This document shows, one piece after another, positions 46,123-52,470 of a stretch of 64,000 nt of DNA (its first letter is position 1; each line of letters starts with the position of its first letter). A program made the position numbers and the translations under genes. The notes under the pieces are model-generated. The model had not been told where the DNA came from. It ran no database searches and was given only the letters and a program-made list of their open reading frames with translations. Source of the DNA: Acidimicrobiia bacterium (lineage in GTDB: Bacteria > Actinomycetota > Acidimicrobiia > Spongiisociales > ZC4RG35); contig JANQOU010000002.1 in assembly GCA_028285585.1 (NCBI GenBank), forward strand, positions 124,001-188,000, in the 5' to 3' direction.

Positions 46123-46128
46123 GGCCCC

Positions 46129-46175
46129 GACTCCCCCGGCTCGAAACCCGGAGGGGCGGTGCCCCGCTCAGAGTC
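46129..46175 (-). promoter_or_regulatory. candidate three-way-junction leader before ftsI
   Basis: In the ftsL-ftsI gap the minus-strand RNA can form a closing stem GACTC/GAGTC (plus 46171-46175 with 46129-46133) around two hairpins: GGGGC-ACC-GCCCC (46153-46165) and CCGG-N8-CCGG (46136-46151). The closing stem's 3' side abuts the purine-rich ribosome-binding site, 6 bases before the ATG. The gap is the longest inside the otherwise overlapping mur/fts genes. Confidence 0.4.
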
Positions 46176-46200
46176 CCGGTGCCAGCACAACGCCCGGTCG

Positions 46201-46587
46201 TCATTGATTTGCCTCATCTCGAGCGAGGTCGGCCACGACAGGACCACTTCCGTCGAGATCGACCAGTATCTGATTGATCTGGGAGGGAATGACAAGACCC
46301 AGTTCCTCCGCAAGAGGCGCGATCCGGGCCGGGTTCTCCAGACGAGCGATCTCCATCGTCAGCTGCCGGTTGATAGCCGTTTGCTCGGTGATTGCGCGAT
46401 CCAGCTCGGCAAGCTCGAAGGCAGCCCGATCGAGCGATGTGCGGGCAAATCCCAGCCCGAGAAAGGCCACGACGGCTATGAGCGCCATGATCATCCAAGG
46501 AGCCACCGTCGGCTTGCGCAGGCGCCGACCCCGAAGAACTCGAAGCCCCTCGGTTCGATCCGGTTGAGGTGCCGGACGCACGGTCAT
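46201..46587 (-). CDS. ftsL: FtsL-like bitopic division protein
   Basis: 128 residues from the ATG at 46587, overlapping the rsmH stop as ATGA; the frame's upstream extension lies inside rsmH. A basic cytoplasmic tail, one membrane helix (WMIMALIAVVAFLGLGFA) and a short coiled coil (FELAELDRAITEQTAINRQL) give the FtsL/DivIC plan. Sequence identity in this family is poor, so assignment relies on topology and position between rsmH and ftsI. Confidence 0.85.
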   Translation of the reverse strand: MTVRPAPQPDRTEGLRVLRGRRLRKPTVAPWMIMALIAVVAFLGLGFARTSLDRAAFELAELDRAITEQTAINRQLTMEIARLENPARIAPLAEELGLVIPSQINQILVDLDGSGPVVADLARDEANQ

Positions 46588-47516
46588 GCGGCCACCTTCT
46601 CTGCGGCGCGGAGGATGGCGGAGCGAGAACGGGGGTTTGCCTCGATCTCGGTAGCGCTGGAGCGAACTGGCTTCCGAGTGAGCACCCTCAACTCGGCTGT
46701 GACGCCACAGCCGCATACCGGAAGCTCTGGAGGGCATATGCAACCGGTGGCGCCCTCGGCAAACCGTTGCTTGACGATTCGATCCTCCAGAGAGTGGTAG
46801 GAGATCGCGATCACCCGGCCGCCAGGAGCGACCATGTCGATCGCGTCGTCGATGCCGTCCGCAACAGATGTCAGCTCGTCGTTCACGGCTATCCGAATCG
46901 CTTGAAATGTGCGTCGGGCGGGATGACCCGCCCGACGCCGGGCCGCAGGCGTTGCCTCTGCGATGACGGTGGATAGCTGGGCAGTGGTCTTGATGGGGCG
47001 AGAGGCGACGATGGCCCTTGCGATGCGCCGAGCCATCGGCTCTTCGCCGAACTTGGCGATGATCCCGGCCAGGTCCTTCTCAGGCCAGCCGTTGACGATC
47101 TCGCCTGCATCAGATGAGGCGTCCGGGCCCATGCGCATGTCCAGTGGGCCGTCGTTGCGGAACGAGAAGCCACGGGCTCCGTCGTCGAGTTGACGCGAAG
47201 AAACCCCGAAGTCGAACAGGATGGCGCTTGGACGATTCTGCTCAGAGCCATCCAGCAGCGTCTTCAGGTCACCGAAGTTGCCTTGAATGACCGAAACGGG
47301 AAGCGATCCGACGTTGGCTTGCGCCTCCGGGTCCCGGTCGATTGCAACAACGGTCACGTCTTCTCCAAACTCATTCAGCAGGCGCCGGGTATGGCCACCC
47401 CCGCCAAACGTCGCGTCAACCACGACGCCCGGTATCACCGGAGCAACCAACTCGACGACTTCCTCGACCAGGACCGGCCTGTGGTACTCACTCGTCTCTG
47501 TCCCGTCCTGGTCCAT
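46584..47516 (-). CDS. rsmH: 16S rRNA (cytosine-1402-N4)-methyltransferase RsmH
   Basis: 310 residues from the ATG at 47516. A TTG nine codons upstream (47543) is open but lacks a better ribosome-binding site. SAM-binding motif VVDATFGGGGHTRRLL; further motifs ILFDFGVSSRQLDDGARGFS and ISYHSLEDRIVKQRF. It methylates C1402 of 16S rRNA. Its ribosome-binding G-run and start codon form one arm of a perfect 17-bp inverted repeat in the mraZ-rsmH gap. Confidence 0.95.
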   Translation of the reverse strand: MDQDGTETSEYHRPVLVEEVVELVAPVIPGVVVDATFGGGGHTRRLLNEFGEDVTVVAIDRDPEAQANVGSLPVSVIQGNFGDLKTLLDGSEQNRPSAILFDFGVSSRQLDDGARGFSFRNDGPLDMRMGPDASSDAGEIVNGWPEKDLAGIIAKFGEEPMARRIARAIVASRPIKTTAQLSTVIAEATPAARRRAGHPARRTFQAIRIAVNDELTSVADGIDDAIDMVAPGGRVIAISYHSLEDRIVKQRFAEGATGCICPPELPVCGCGVTAELRVLTRKPVRSSATEIEANPRSRSAILRAAEKVAA

Positions 47517-47613
47517 TGCCAGCCCCCCGGGCGCTGGTACCAACTAGAAGCGGGCGGAGTCAGGGGCCTTCCAATTGGTTCCGGGGGGCTGGCAATGAGC
47601 CAGCCGATGGCTG
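47514..47613 (-). promoter_or_regulatory. mraZ-rsmH leader with mutually exclusive RNA hairpins that can hide the rsmH start
   Basis: CATTGCCAGCCCCCCGG (47514-47530) and CCGGGGGGCTGGCAATG (47581-47597) are perfect 17-bp inverted repeats with a 50-base loop. In the minus-strand mRNA the second arm contains the rsmH Shine-Dalgarno G-run and AUG, so the stem would block initiation. The first arm can instead pair with GGCUGGC just upstream (7 bp, 5-base loop; plus 47599-47605 with 47587-47593). That GGCUG can in turn pair with CAGCC further upstream (47609-47613). All lies between the mraZ stop (47616) and the rsmH start. Confidence 0.7.
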
Positions 47614-47615
47614 CT

Positions 47616-48032
47616 TTAGGCGCCGTCCTCCTCTCGATAGGTGTCATCCCCCTGGGCTCGGTCCTGGAGGTAGGTGTCCTTCGGCCACAGCTCGATGTGG
47701 TCGAAGACCCCGACAACGGCGATCTCGGTACCTGAGCTCAGGCCGGCGAACTCGCGAAGGTCGGGCTTGACCAGGACACGGCCCGACTTGTCCAGCGATT
47801 GGAGGTCTGCGCCGCCGAACACGGTCCTGGAGAACTGACGGCCGCCTCGGTCCTGCGGTCGTTCCATGACGTCGGCTGCGCGCCTTTGGAAGTCCTCGAC
47901 GGCAGAGATGGTGAGCTGGCCATCCTGTCCTTTGGCGACAACGCACCCGTCTTCGAGACGACGGCGAAAACCGGAGGGCATCACAACCCTTCCCTTGTCA
48001 TCCAAACTGTGGAAGTACTCACCGAGGAACAC
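47616..48032 (-). CDS. mraZ: MraZ, DNA-binding regulator of the dcw cluster
   Basis: 138 residues from a GTG start. Two SpoVT-AbrB-like halves are visible: FLGEYFHSLDDKGRVVMPSG and FGGADLQSLDKSGRVLVKP (DxKGR and DxSGR motifs). MraZ forms ring-like oligomers that bind tandem direct repeats upstream of its own gene and usually repress the operon. Three such repeats overlap the promoter at 48088-48119. It is the first gene of the division cluster. Confidence 0.94.
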   Translation of the reverse strand: MFLGEYFHSLDDKGRVVMPSGFRRRLEDGCVVAKGQDGQLTISAVEDFQRRAADVMERPQDRGGRQFSRTVFGGADLQSLDKSGRVLVKPDLREFAGLSSGTEIAVVGVFDHIELWPKDTYLQDRAQGDDTYREEDGA

Positions 48033-48087
48033 TTCTGCCCACTTCCGTCCGTCCTCATTCGTCTGACCCTCAGCTAGAGATCAGGAC

Positions 48088-48119
48088 GCCACTATGACCC
48101 ACTTTGCCCCACTTGTCAA
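48088..48119 (-). promoter_or_regulatory. mraZ/dcw promoter overlapped by three MraZ boxes
   Basis: Minus strand: TTGACA (48119-48114), a 17-bp spacer and CATAGT (48096-48091). Inside and around it, GTGGG occurs at 48112-48108 and 48102-48098 and GTGGC at 48092-48088, exactly 10 bp apart on one face of the helix. The shared context AAAGTGGG is like known MraZ boxes. Occupancy would cover the spacer and -10. Confidence 0.75.
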
Positions 48120-48249
48120 CTTATTGCCCCCACCCAACGCCACCGGCAAACCACAGCTCCACACGTCTGCGAAGCGACACCGGAACACCGGATACCGGGC
48201 GAATGCCGATCGGGCCCGTTCCGGGTTGGGGACGCGCGACAATCCCCCC

Positions 48250-48816
48250 GTGAAGTGTGCTGAGATCCTCTGGTACAGCGCTGAAGACCGCAGCTCCGAA
48301 CATTGCACTCTGTCGAAAACCGATGAAGGCTGGCTCATCGGCGGATGGACGGTGCTCCCTATCGCCGGCGTGCCATCTCACATCCGCTATCAGGTGCAAA
48401 CCGATCATCACTGGAGCACCCAGCGCGCTTCGATCGAGGTCGAAAGCGCTGTGCCGAGCTCCATCGAGGTGACCGTCAGCGGTCGGCGATGGTCGATCGC
48501 CGGGGAGAGACGACCTGATCTGGACGGGTGCACCGACATCGACCTGGGTTGGACTCCGGCAACAAACCTGCTTCCGATCCGACGGCTCAATCTCGAGATC
48601 GGTGACACCGCGACAGTCGATGCGGCATGGTTGAGGTTTCCCGAACTCGAGTTCGAGCACAGCGAACAGCGCTATGTACGTACCGGTGGGCGCAGATGGC
48701 GCTACGAGTCAGGTTCGTATGGCTGCGAACTGGTTACTAATGACGTTGGATTCGTCGTCGACTACGACGACGGGCTCTGGACCGCAGTCGCTGACGTGAC
48801 GGCATCAGACCTCTGA
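48250..48816 (+). CDS. putative glycolipid-binding domain protein
   Basis: 188 residues from the GTG at 48250; the frame opens at 48094, but that segment covers the mraZ promoter and has no family character. The conserved C-terminal segment AWLRFPELEFEHSEQRYVRT with RRWRYESGSYGCELVTNDVG matches the glycolipid-binding (DUF1089-like) family. There is no signal peptide or membrane helix. Function is unknown beyond the domain name. It is divergent from mraZ and convergent with the HNH gene (8-bp gap). Confidence 0.8.
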   Translation: MKCAEILWYSAEDRSSEHCTLSKTDEGWLIGGWTVLPIAGVPSHIRYQVQTDHHWSTQRASIEVESAVPSSIEVTVSGRRWSIAGERRPDLDGCTDIDLGWTPATNLLPIRRLNLEIGDTATVDAAWLRFPELEFEHSEQRYVRTGGRRWRYESGSYGCELVTNDVGFVVDYDDGLWTAVADVTASDL

Positions 48817-48824
48817 TTCCACTG

Positions 48825-49328
48825 TCAGGCGGACTCTTGGAGGAGGAAGGGCTGCCAGTCAGGGTCGACCTGGAAACCGGTCGACGCATAGATCCAGGCG
48901 AAACGACGAGGCGGGCCGGGGTCGGTGCGAAGAGCGAACCCACTCTCATCCGGGGTCCGGTTTCCTTTCTTCACGTTGCATGAGCGACAGCAGGCCACAA
49001 CGTTCTCCCACGTGTGGTCACCACCGCGTGATCTGGGCGTGATGTGATCCAAAGACTCGGCGGGACCACCGCAGTACTGGCATCGATGGCCGTCGCGACC
49101 GAAGACGGCGCGTCTCGTAACCGGGACCGCGCGTCGGTATGGCACTTTCACGAAGCGATTGAGGCGAACCACAGACGGGAGCTGGACGGAGAACGACTCG
49201 GCATGCCAGGTCTCGTCACGCTCGACGACGACGCTCGCCTTCTCACTGAGGACGAGGATCAGTGCCCGGCGCTCGTTGACGACGGACAAAGGTTCGTAGC
49301 TGGCGTTGAGAACAAGGGCTCTTGCCAT
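48825..49328 (-). CDS. HNH endonuclease-domain protein
   Basis: 167 residues from the ATG at 49328; the frame opens 14 codons earlier. The N-terminus (MARALVLNASYEPLSVVNER) is typical of a widespread actinobacterial family. The HNH core has zinc-binding pairs CQYCG and CCRSC, with LDHITPRSRGGDHTWENVV supplying the His-Asn-His residues. Physiological role unknown; it is a stand-alone chromosomal gene, with no toxin or intein context. Confidence 0.88.
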   Translation of the reverse strand: MARALVLNASYEPLSVVNERRALILVLSEKASVVVERDETWHAESFSVQLPSVVRLNRFVKVPYRRAVPVTRRAVFGRDGHRCQYCGGPAESLDHITPRSRGGDHTWENVVACCRSCNVKKGNRTPDESGFALRTDPGPPRRFAWIYASTGFQVDPDWQPFLLQESA

Positions 49329-49386
49329 TGCCTTTCCTCGACCTACCTGACTGAGGCCAAGGGTAATCACAGACTCAGGATGCGAA

Positions 49387-49971
49387 CTACGGGCTGACGG
49401 CTACCGCCGAGTCGCTCGACGCGAAGATCTGGTCCAAGGCGATGCCCATCGCTCCGGCGAGGGCCTTTTCCCAGCCGGCGGCGACTTTGGCAGAGCCAGA
49501 AGCCTCCATCACACCATTGCTGACGGTTGCGGTGAGCAGATGATCGTCGCCAACGCCAACGGACACCACCTCTATCGGGACTCGGCCCACCACTTGGCAC
49601 CACGCGTCAGCCAAGCCTTGCGCTATGGCCGCAGGAGTGGCCTGCACGACCCTGAAGGACCGTACCTTGCTGGTGGCTGCCTCCACCCGGGCACCACCGG
49701 AGACGGGGGTGATCTGCACGTCCACATCACGCTTGGCATCCGTCAGTGGGAGAGTTGCCGCCGGTATCGACGTGTCGATTTGAGGAGGCCCCTCCGACCT
49801 GACCCCGTAAGCGACTAACAGCTCCCGTAACTTCTCCAACACCACGGCCTCATCAGCATCGGGCTCGAGACGAAGGTTGATGCCGCCGCTGGCGTCGGTC
49901 AGGTCGACCGTGGCATGAGCCACCCCGGGTATCTCCTGAAGCCTCGAAACAAGGCCGGTCGTGCCCATCAC
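49387..49971 (-). CDS. conserved-looking protein of unknown function
   Basis: 194 residues, probably cytoplasmic and two-domain. An N-terminal alpha/beta segment (IPGVAHATVDLTDASGGINL with EKLRELLVAYGV) recalls small ferredoxin-like ligand-binding folds. A C-terminal segment (VEVVSVGVGDDHLLTATVSN type strands, then a helix GWEKALAGAMGIALDQIF) recalls dsRBD-like strand-helix units. These are impressions, not matches. It overlaps the 82-residue gene upstream by 4 bp and is followed by a 58-bp gap to the HNH gene. Confidence 0.7.
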   Translation of the reverse strand: MMGTTGLVSRLQEIPGVAHATVDLTDASGGINLRLEPDADEAVVLEKLRELLVAYGVRSEGPPQIDTSIPAATLPLTDAKRDVDVQITPVSGGARVEAATSKVRSFRVVQATPAAIAQGLADAWCQVVGRVPIEVVSVGVGDDHLLTATVSNGVMEASGSAKVAAGWEKALAGAMGIALDQIFASSDSAVAVSP

Positions 49972-50216
49972 CTAACGCCCTTGCGGATTCGTCGCATCTG
50001 TCGCCGCCACTCGAGGTAGTGAACCAGGTCAGCCGTTGGACCAGCGGCATTCGACGATCCGTAGGCGGTCTGTGCCCGCCACTCGACATAGGCTTTGGAG
50101 GGAAACAGGCTGCCGCTTCCCCTCATCTCGACAGCCGAGCGAATCGCCTCGAGAAGCAAAGAGGGTCGTGCCATCAGCGCCCCGACTTGCCTGACGATCC
50201 CTAGTCGGAAACTCAA
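49968..50216 (-). CDS. small basic protein of unknown function
   Basis: 82 residues, strongly basic at both ends, with aromatic-rich centre (LFPSKAYVEWRAQTAYG, LVHYLEWRRQMRRIRKG). No signal peptide or membrane helix. It overlaps the 194-residue gene (ATGA), so the two are probably made together. It is divergent from moxR across 95 bp. I recognise no family. Confidence 0.65.
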   Translation of the reverse strand: MSFRLGIVRQVGALMARPSLLLEAIRSAVEMRGSGSLFPSKAYVEWRAQTAYGSSNAAGPTADLVHYLEWRRQMRRIRKGVR

Positions 50217-50311
50217 AGACTTGCTCCCAGTCGCATCCCCTGGACGAGCCTAGCTCACGCAGTTTCGACCCGCCGTTAGAGTCCTTTTTCTCAGACTCGG
50301 AGGCAAAAACC

Positions 50312-51292
50312 TTGTCCGACACCACAGTCAGCGGCATCGACGGATTCGGAGCCCGCTTCGACCGGATAGCCGAAAACGTCGAAACCGTGATCCAAGGCAA
50401 ACGTGAGGTGATCGAGCTCATACTCCTGGCCTTGGTATCCGAAGGTCACGTGCTCGTAGAGGACGTCCCCGGTGTCGGCAAGACACAACTCGCAAAGTCA
50501 CTGGCACGGTCGATCGAAGGAGCCTTCAACCGAATCCAGTTCACACCGGATCTCCTCCCTTCGGACGTTACGGGCATATCGGTATGGGATCGCGACCGCA
50601 GGGAGTTCGAGTTCAAGCCCGGGCCGATCTTCGCCAACATCGTCGTCGGTGACGAGATCAACCGGGCCAGCCCCAAGACCCAGTCTGCGCTTCTGGAGGC
50701 GATGGAGGAACGCCAGGTCACCTCCGATGGCGTGACTCGAAGCCTCGACCTTCCGTTCATGGTCGTGGCCACACAGAATCCCCTGGAGCACGAAGGCACC
50801 TATCCCCTCCCCGAGGCACAGCTCGACCGTTTCATGATGCGTGTGACCGTCGGATACCCGAGCCGCGAGAAAGAGCTCGAGATCCTCGACACTCACGGGG
50901 TCCGCTCCACCTTCCTCGACCTTGGTGCCGTGGCATCTGTTGAGGATGTGCACCAAATGGTCGCTGTAGCCCGCCAGGTAGCAGTCTCACAGTCTGTGAA
51001 GGACTACATCATCGACCTGATCGAGGGAACACGGCTCCATCCGGACATACAACTCGGAGCCTCACCGCGTTCCTCACTGTTCCTGCAACGCCTGGCGCGC
51101 TCTCGTGCGGCGTCGCAAGGCAGGGACTACGTCATGCCCGACGACATCAAAGCCCTCGCTCACCCGGTCCTGGAGCACCGGCTCGCCCTCCGACCTGAGG
51201 CCCAGATGCGTGGCGAGACCGTGAGCGACCTGATCTCCGACATCCTCGCCCGGCTGCGAGTGCCCGGCACGACCTCGAGGGTCGCTACCTGA
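50312..51292 (+). CDS. MoxR-family AAA+ ATPase
   Basis: 326 residues from a TTG start with GGAGG 8 bases upstream. Walker A is EDVPGVGKTQLAKS, Walker B is VVGDEINRASPKTQSALLEA, and sensor motifs ATQNPLEHEGTYPLPEAQLD and GASPRSSLFLQ are intact. MoxR ATPases act as chaperones in maturation of protein complexes, usually with DUF58/vWA partners, which follow directly (1-bp overlap) with a transglutaminase. Confidence 0.94.
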   Translation: MSDTTVSGIDGFGARFDRIAENVETVIQGKREVIELILLALVSEGHVLVEDVPGVGKTQLAKSLARSIEGAFNRIQFTPDLLPSDVTGISVWDRDRREFEFKPGPIFANIVVGDEINRASPKTQSALLEAMEERQVTSDGVTRSLDLPFMVVATQNPLEHEGTYPLPEAQLDRFMMRVTVGYPSREKELEILDTHGVRSTFLDLGAVASVEDVHQMVAVARQVAVSQSVKDYIIDLIEGTRLHPDIQLGASPRSSLFLQRLARSRAASQGRDYVMPDDIKALAHPVLEHRLALRPEAQMRGETVSDLISDILARLRVPGTTSRVAT

Positions 51293-52470
51293 TGCCAACA
51301 CTTCGAGGCTGGGCTCTGCTGGGAGCCGGCCTCGCACTGGCTCTGCTCTGGTACCTGTTCGGAGATCCGGAGCTGCTACTCACAGGGGTCTTCACTCTCG
51401 CAGCGTCTCTCCTCGCATTGGCTTACATACGATTTCATCGACCGAGCCTCGCAATCGGGCGCCGCTTGGGCTCAGCCGTCGTCCACAACGGCGACACCAC
51501 CACCATCACTCTCGTGTTGGAAAACCGGGGCGACCGCACCATCCGTCGGCTCACGGTCGAAGACGAGGTCTCGCAGCTGGGCCTTGCCGGCTTTGAATTG
51601 GCCTCTTTGGGCCCCGGTGAAGTGGCGACCGCGACATATCGCGTGACATGCAGGCCCCGCGGGGTCTACAAGGTCGGCCCCGCTCTCGCGTCGTCGGCTG
51701 ATCCTCTCGGCCTCGCCGAGATGCAGTCGCCCGGGAAAGTGACCGATCGGATCGTGGTTTATCCAACGGTCGAAGGTCTCAGTGGCTTCCCAATCGTTCG
51801 AGGGCGCGATCAAGCTCTGCACGCCTCCCGACCTGAGCACAGCCAACGTGGCGGTGAAGACTTCTACACGTTGCGGGAATACCAGCGTGGCGACGACCTG
51901 AGACGTGTTCATTGGCCTTACTCGGCCAAAACCGAGGATCTGATGATCCGCCAATTGGAGACACCCTGGCAGTCGAGAGCCTTGGTTCTCTTGGATGTGA
52001 GACCTTCGGTTTACGAATCGGCAGATGCGTTCGAGACGGCCGTGTCCGGCGCTGCGAGCGTCGTGACGCACTTGATCCGGTCTGGATTCGATGCAGACAT
52101 GTGGGCAGGCGACTCCGAGACCATCGACGCCACCCGATACTCGGCGGCCATGGAACGGCTGGCACTGGTGGAGCCAAACCGCGACATCGACATCTCCGCG
52201 GTTGCCTCCCGGCTCAAGTCGGCAGGGGGCGGTGGTGCCCTGGTCCTGGTGACGGGTGTGGCCGATCGGTCCCTCCTGGGAGTTCAGCAATTGCTCTCCA
52301 CCGAGTACCGGACCACCGTCCTGCTCGGTGCTTCCAGCACCACACCGCAGACGCTCGTGGGCTTCCATCGAATGGGAGCCGCCACCGTCACCGTCGAGCC
52401 AGGGCAGAAGTGGGCCAACGCATGGCTCAGCGCTATGAGGTCATCATGGGACGCCGTTTCGGTCAGCTAG
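51292..52470 (+). CDS. DUF58-domain membrane protein
   Basis: 392 residues. Two adjacent N-terminal membrane helices (LLGAGLALALLWYLFG; LLTGVFTLAASLLALAYI) are followed by beta-rich sequence and the DUF58 signature DFYTLREYQRGDDLRRVHW and YSAKTEDLMIRQLE, which includes part of a vWA-like fold. It works with MoxR ATPases in an unknown maturation process. The stop overlaps the transglutaminase start region by 25 bp. Confidence 0.9.
   Translation: MPTLRGWALLGAGLALALLWYLFGDPELLLTGVFTLAASLLALAYIRFHRPSLAIGRRLGSAVVHNGDTTTITLVLENRGDRTIRRLTVEDEVSQLGLAGFELASLGPGEVATATYRVTCRPRGVYKVGPALASSADPLGLAEMQSPGKVTDRIVVYPTVEGLSGFPIVRGRDQALHASRPEHSQRGGEDFYTLREYQRGDDLRRVHWPYSAKTEDLMIRQLETPWQSRALVLLDVRPSVYESADAFETAVSGAASVVTHLIRSGFDADMWAGDSETIDATRYSAAMERLALVEPNRDIDISAVASRLKSAGGGGALVLVTGVADRSLLGVQQLLSTEYRTTVLLGASSTTPQTLVGFHRMGAATVTVEPGQKWANAWLSAMRSSWDAVSVS

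Noticed and set aside
46123-46200. tRNA-like sequence (GGGTTTCGAGCC resembles a T arm)
   Set aside because: There is no matching acceptor stem, D arm or anticodon stem.
47514-47597. Inverted repeat as the ends of a miniature transposable element
   Set aside because: No target-site duplication flanks the repeats, and one arm supplies the rsmH start codon and ribosome-binding site; a regulatory RNA is the simpler reading.
47595-47735. 46-codon plus-strand frame with the same G-run and ATG as rsmH
   Set aside because: It is a mirror effect of the perfect inverted repeat and runs antisense to mraZ; nothing else supports translation.
48094-48249. N-terminal extension of the glycolipid-binding-domain protein
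   Set aside because: This part covers the mraZ promoter and boxes and lacks family similarity; the GTG at 48250 gives the normal length.
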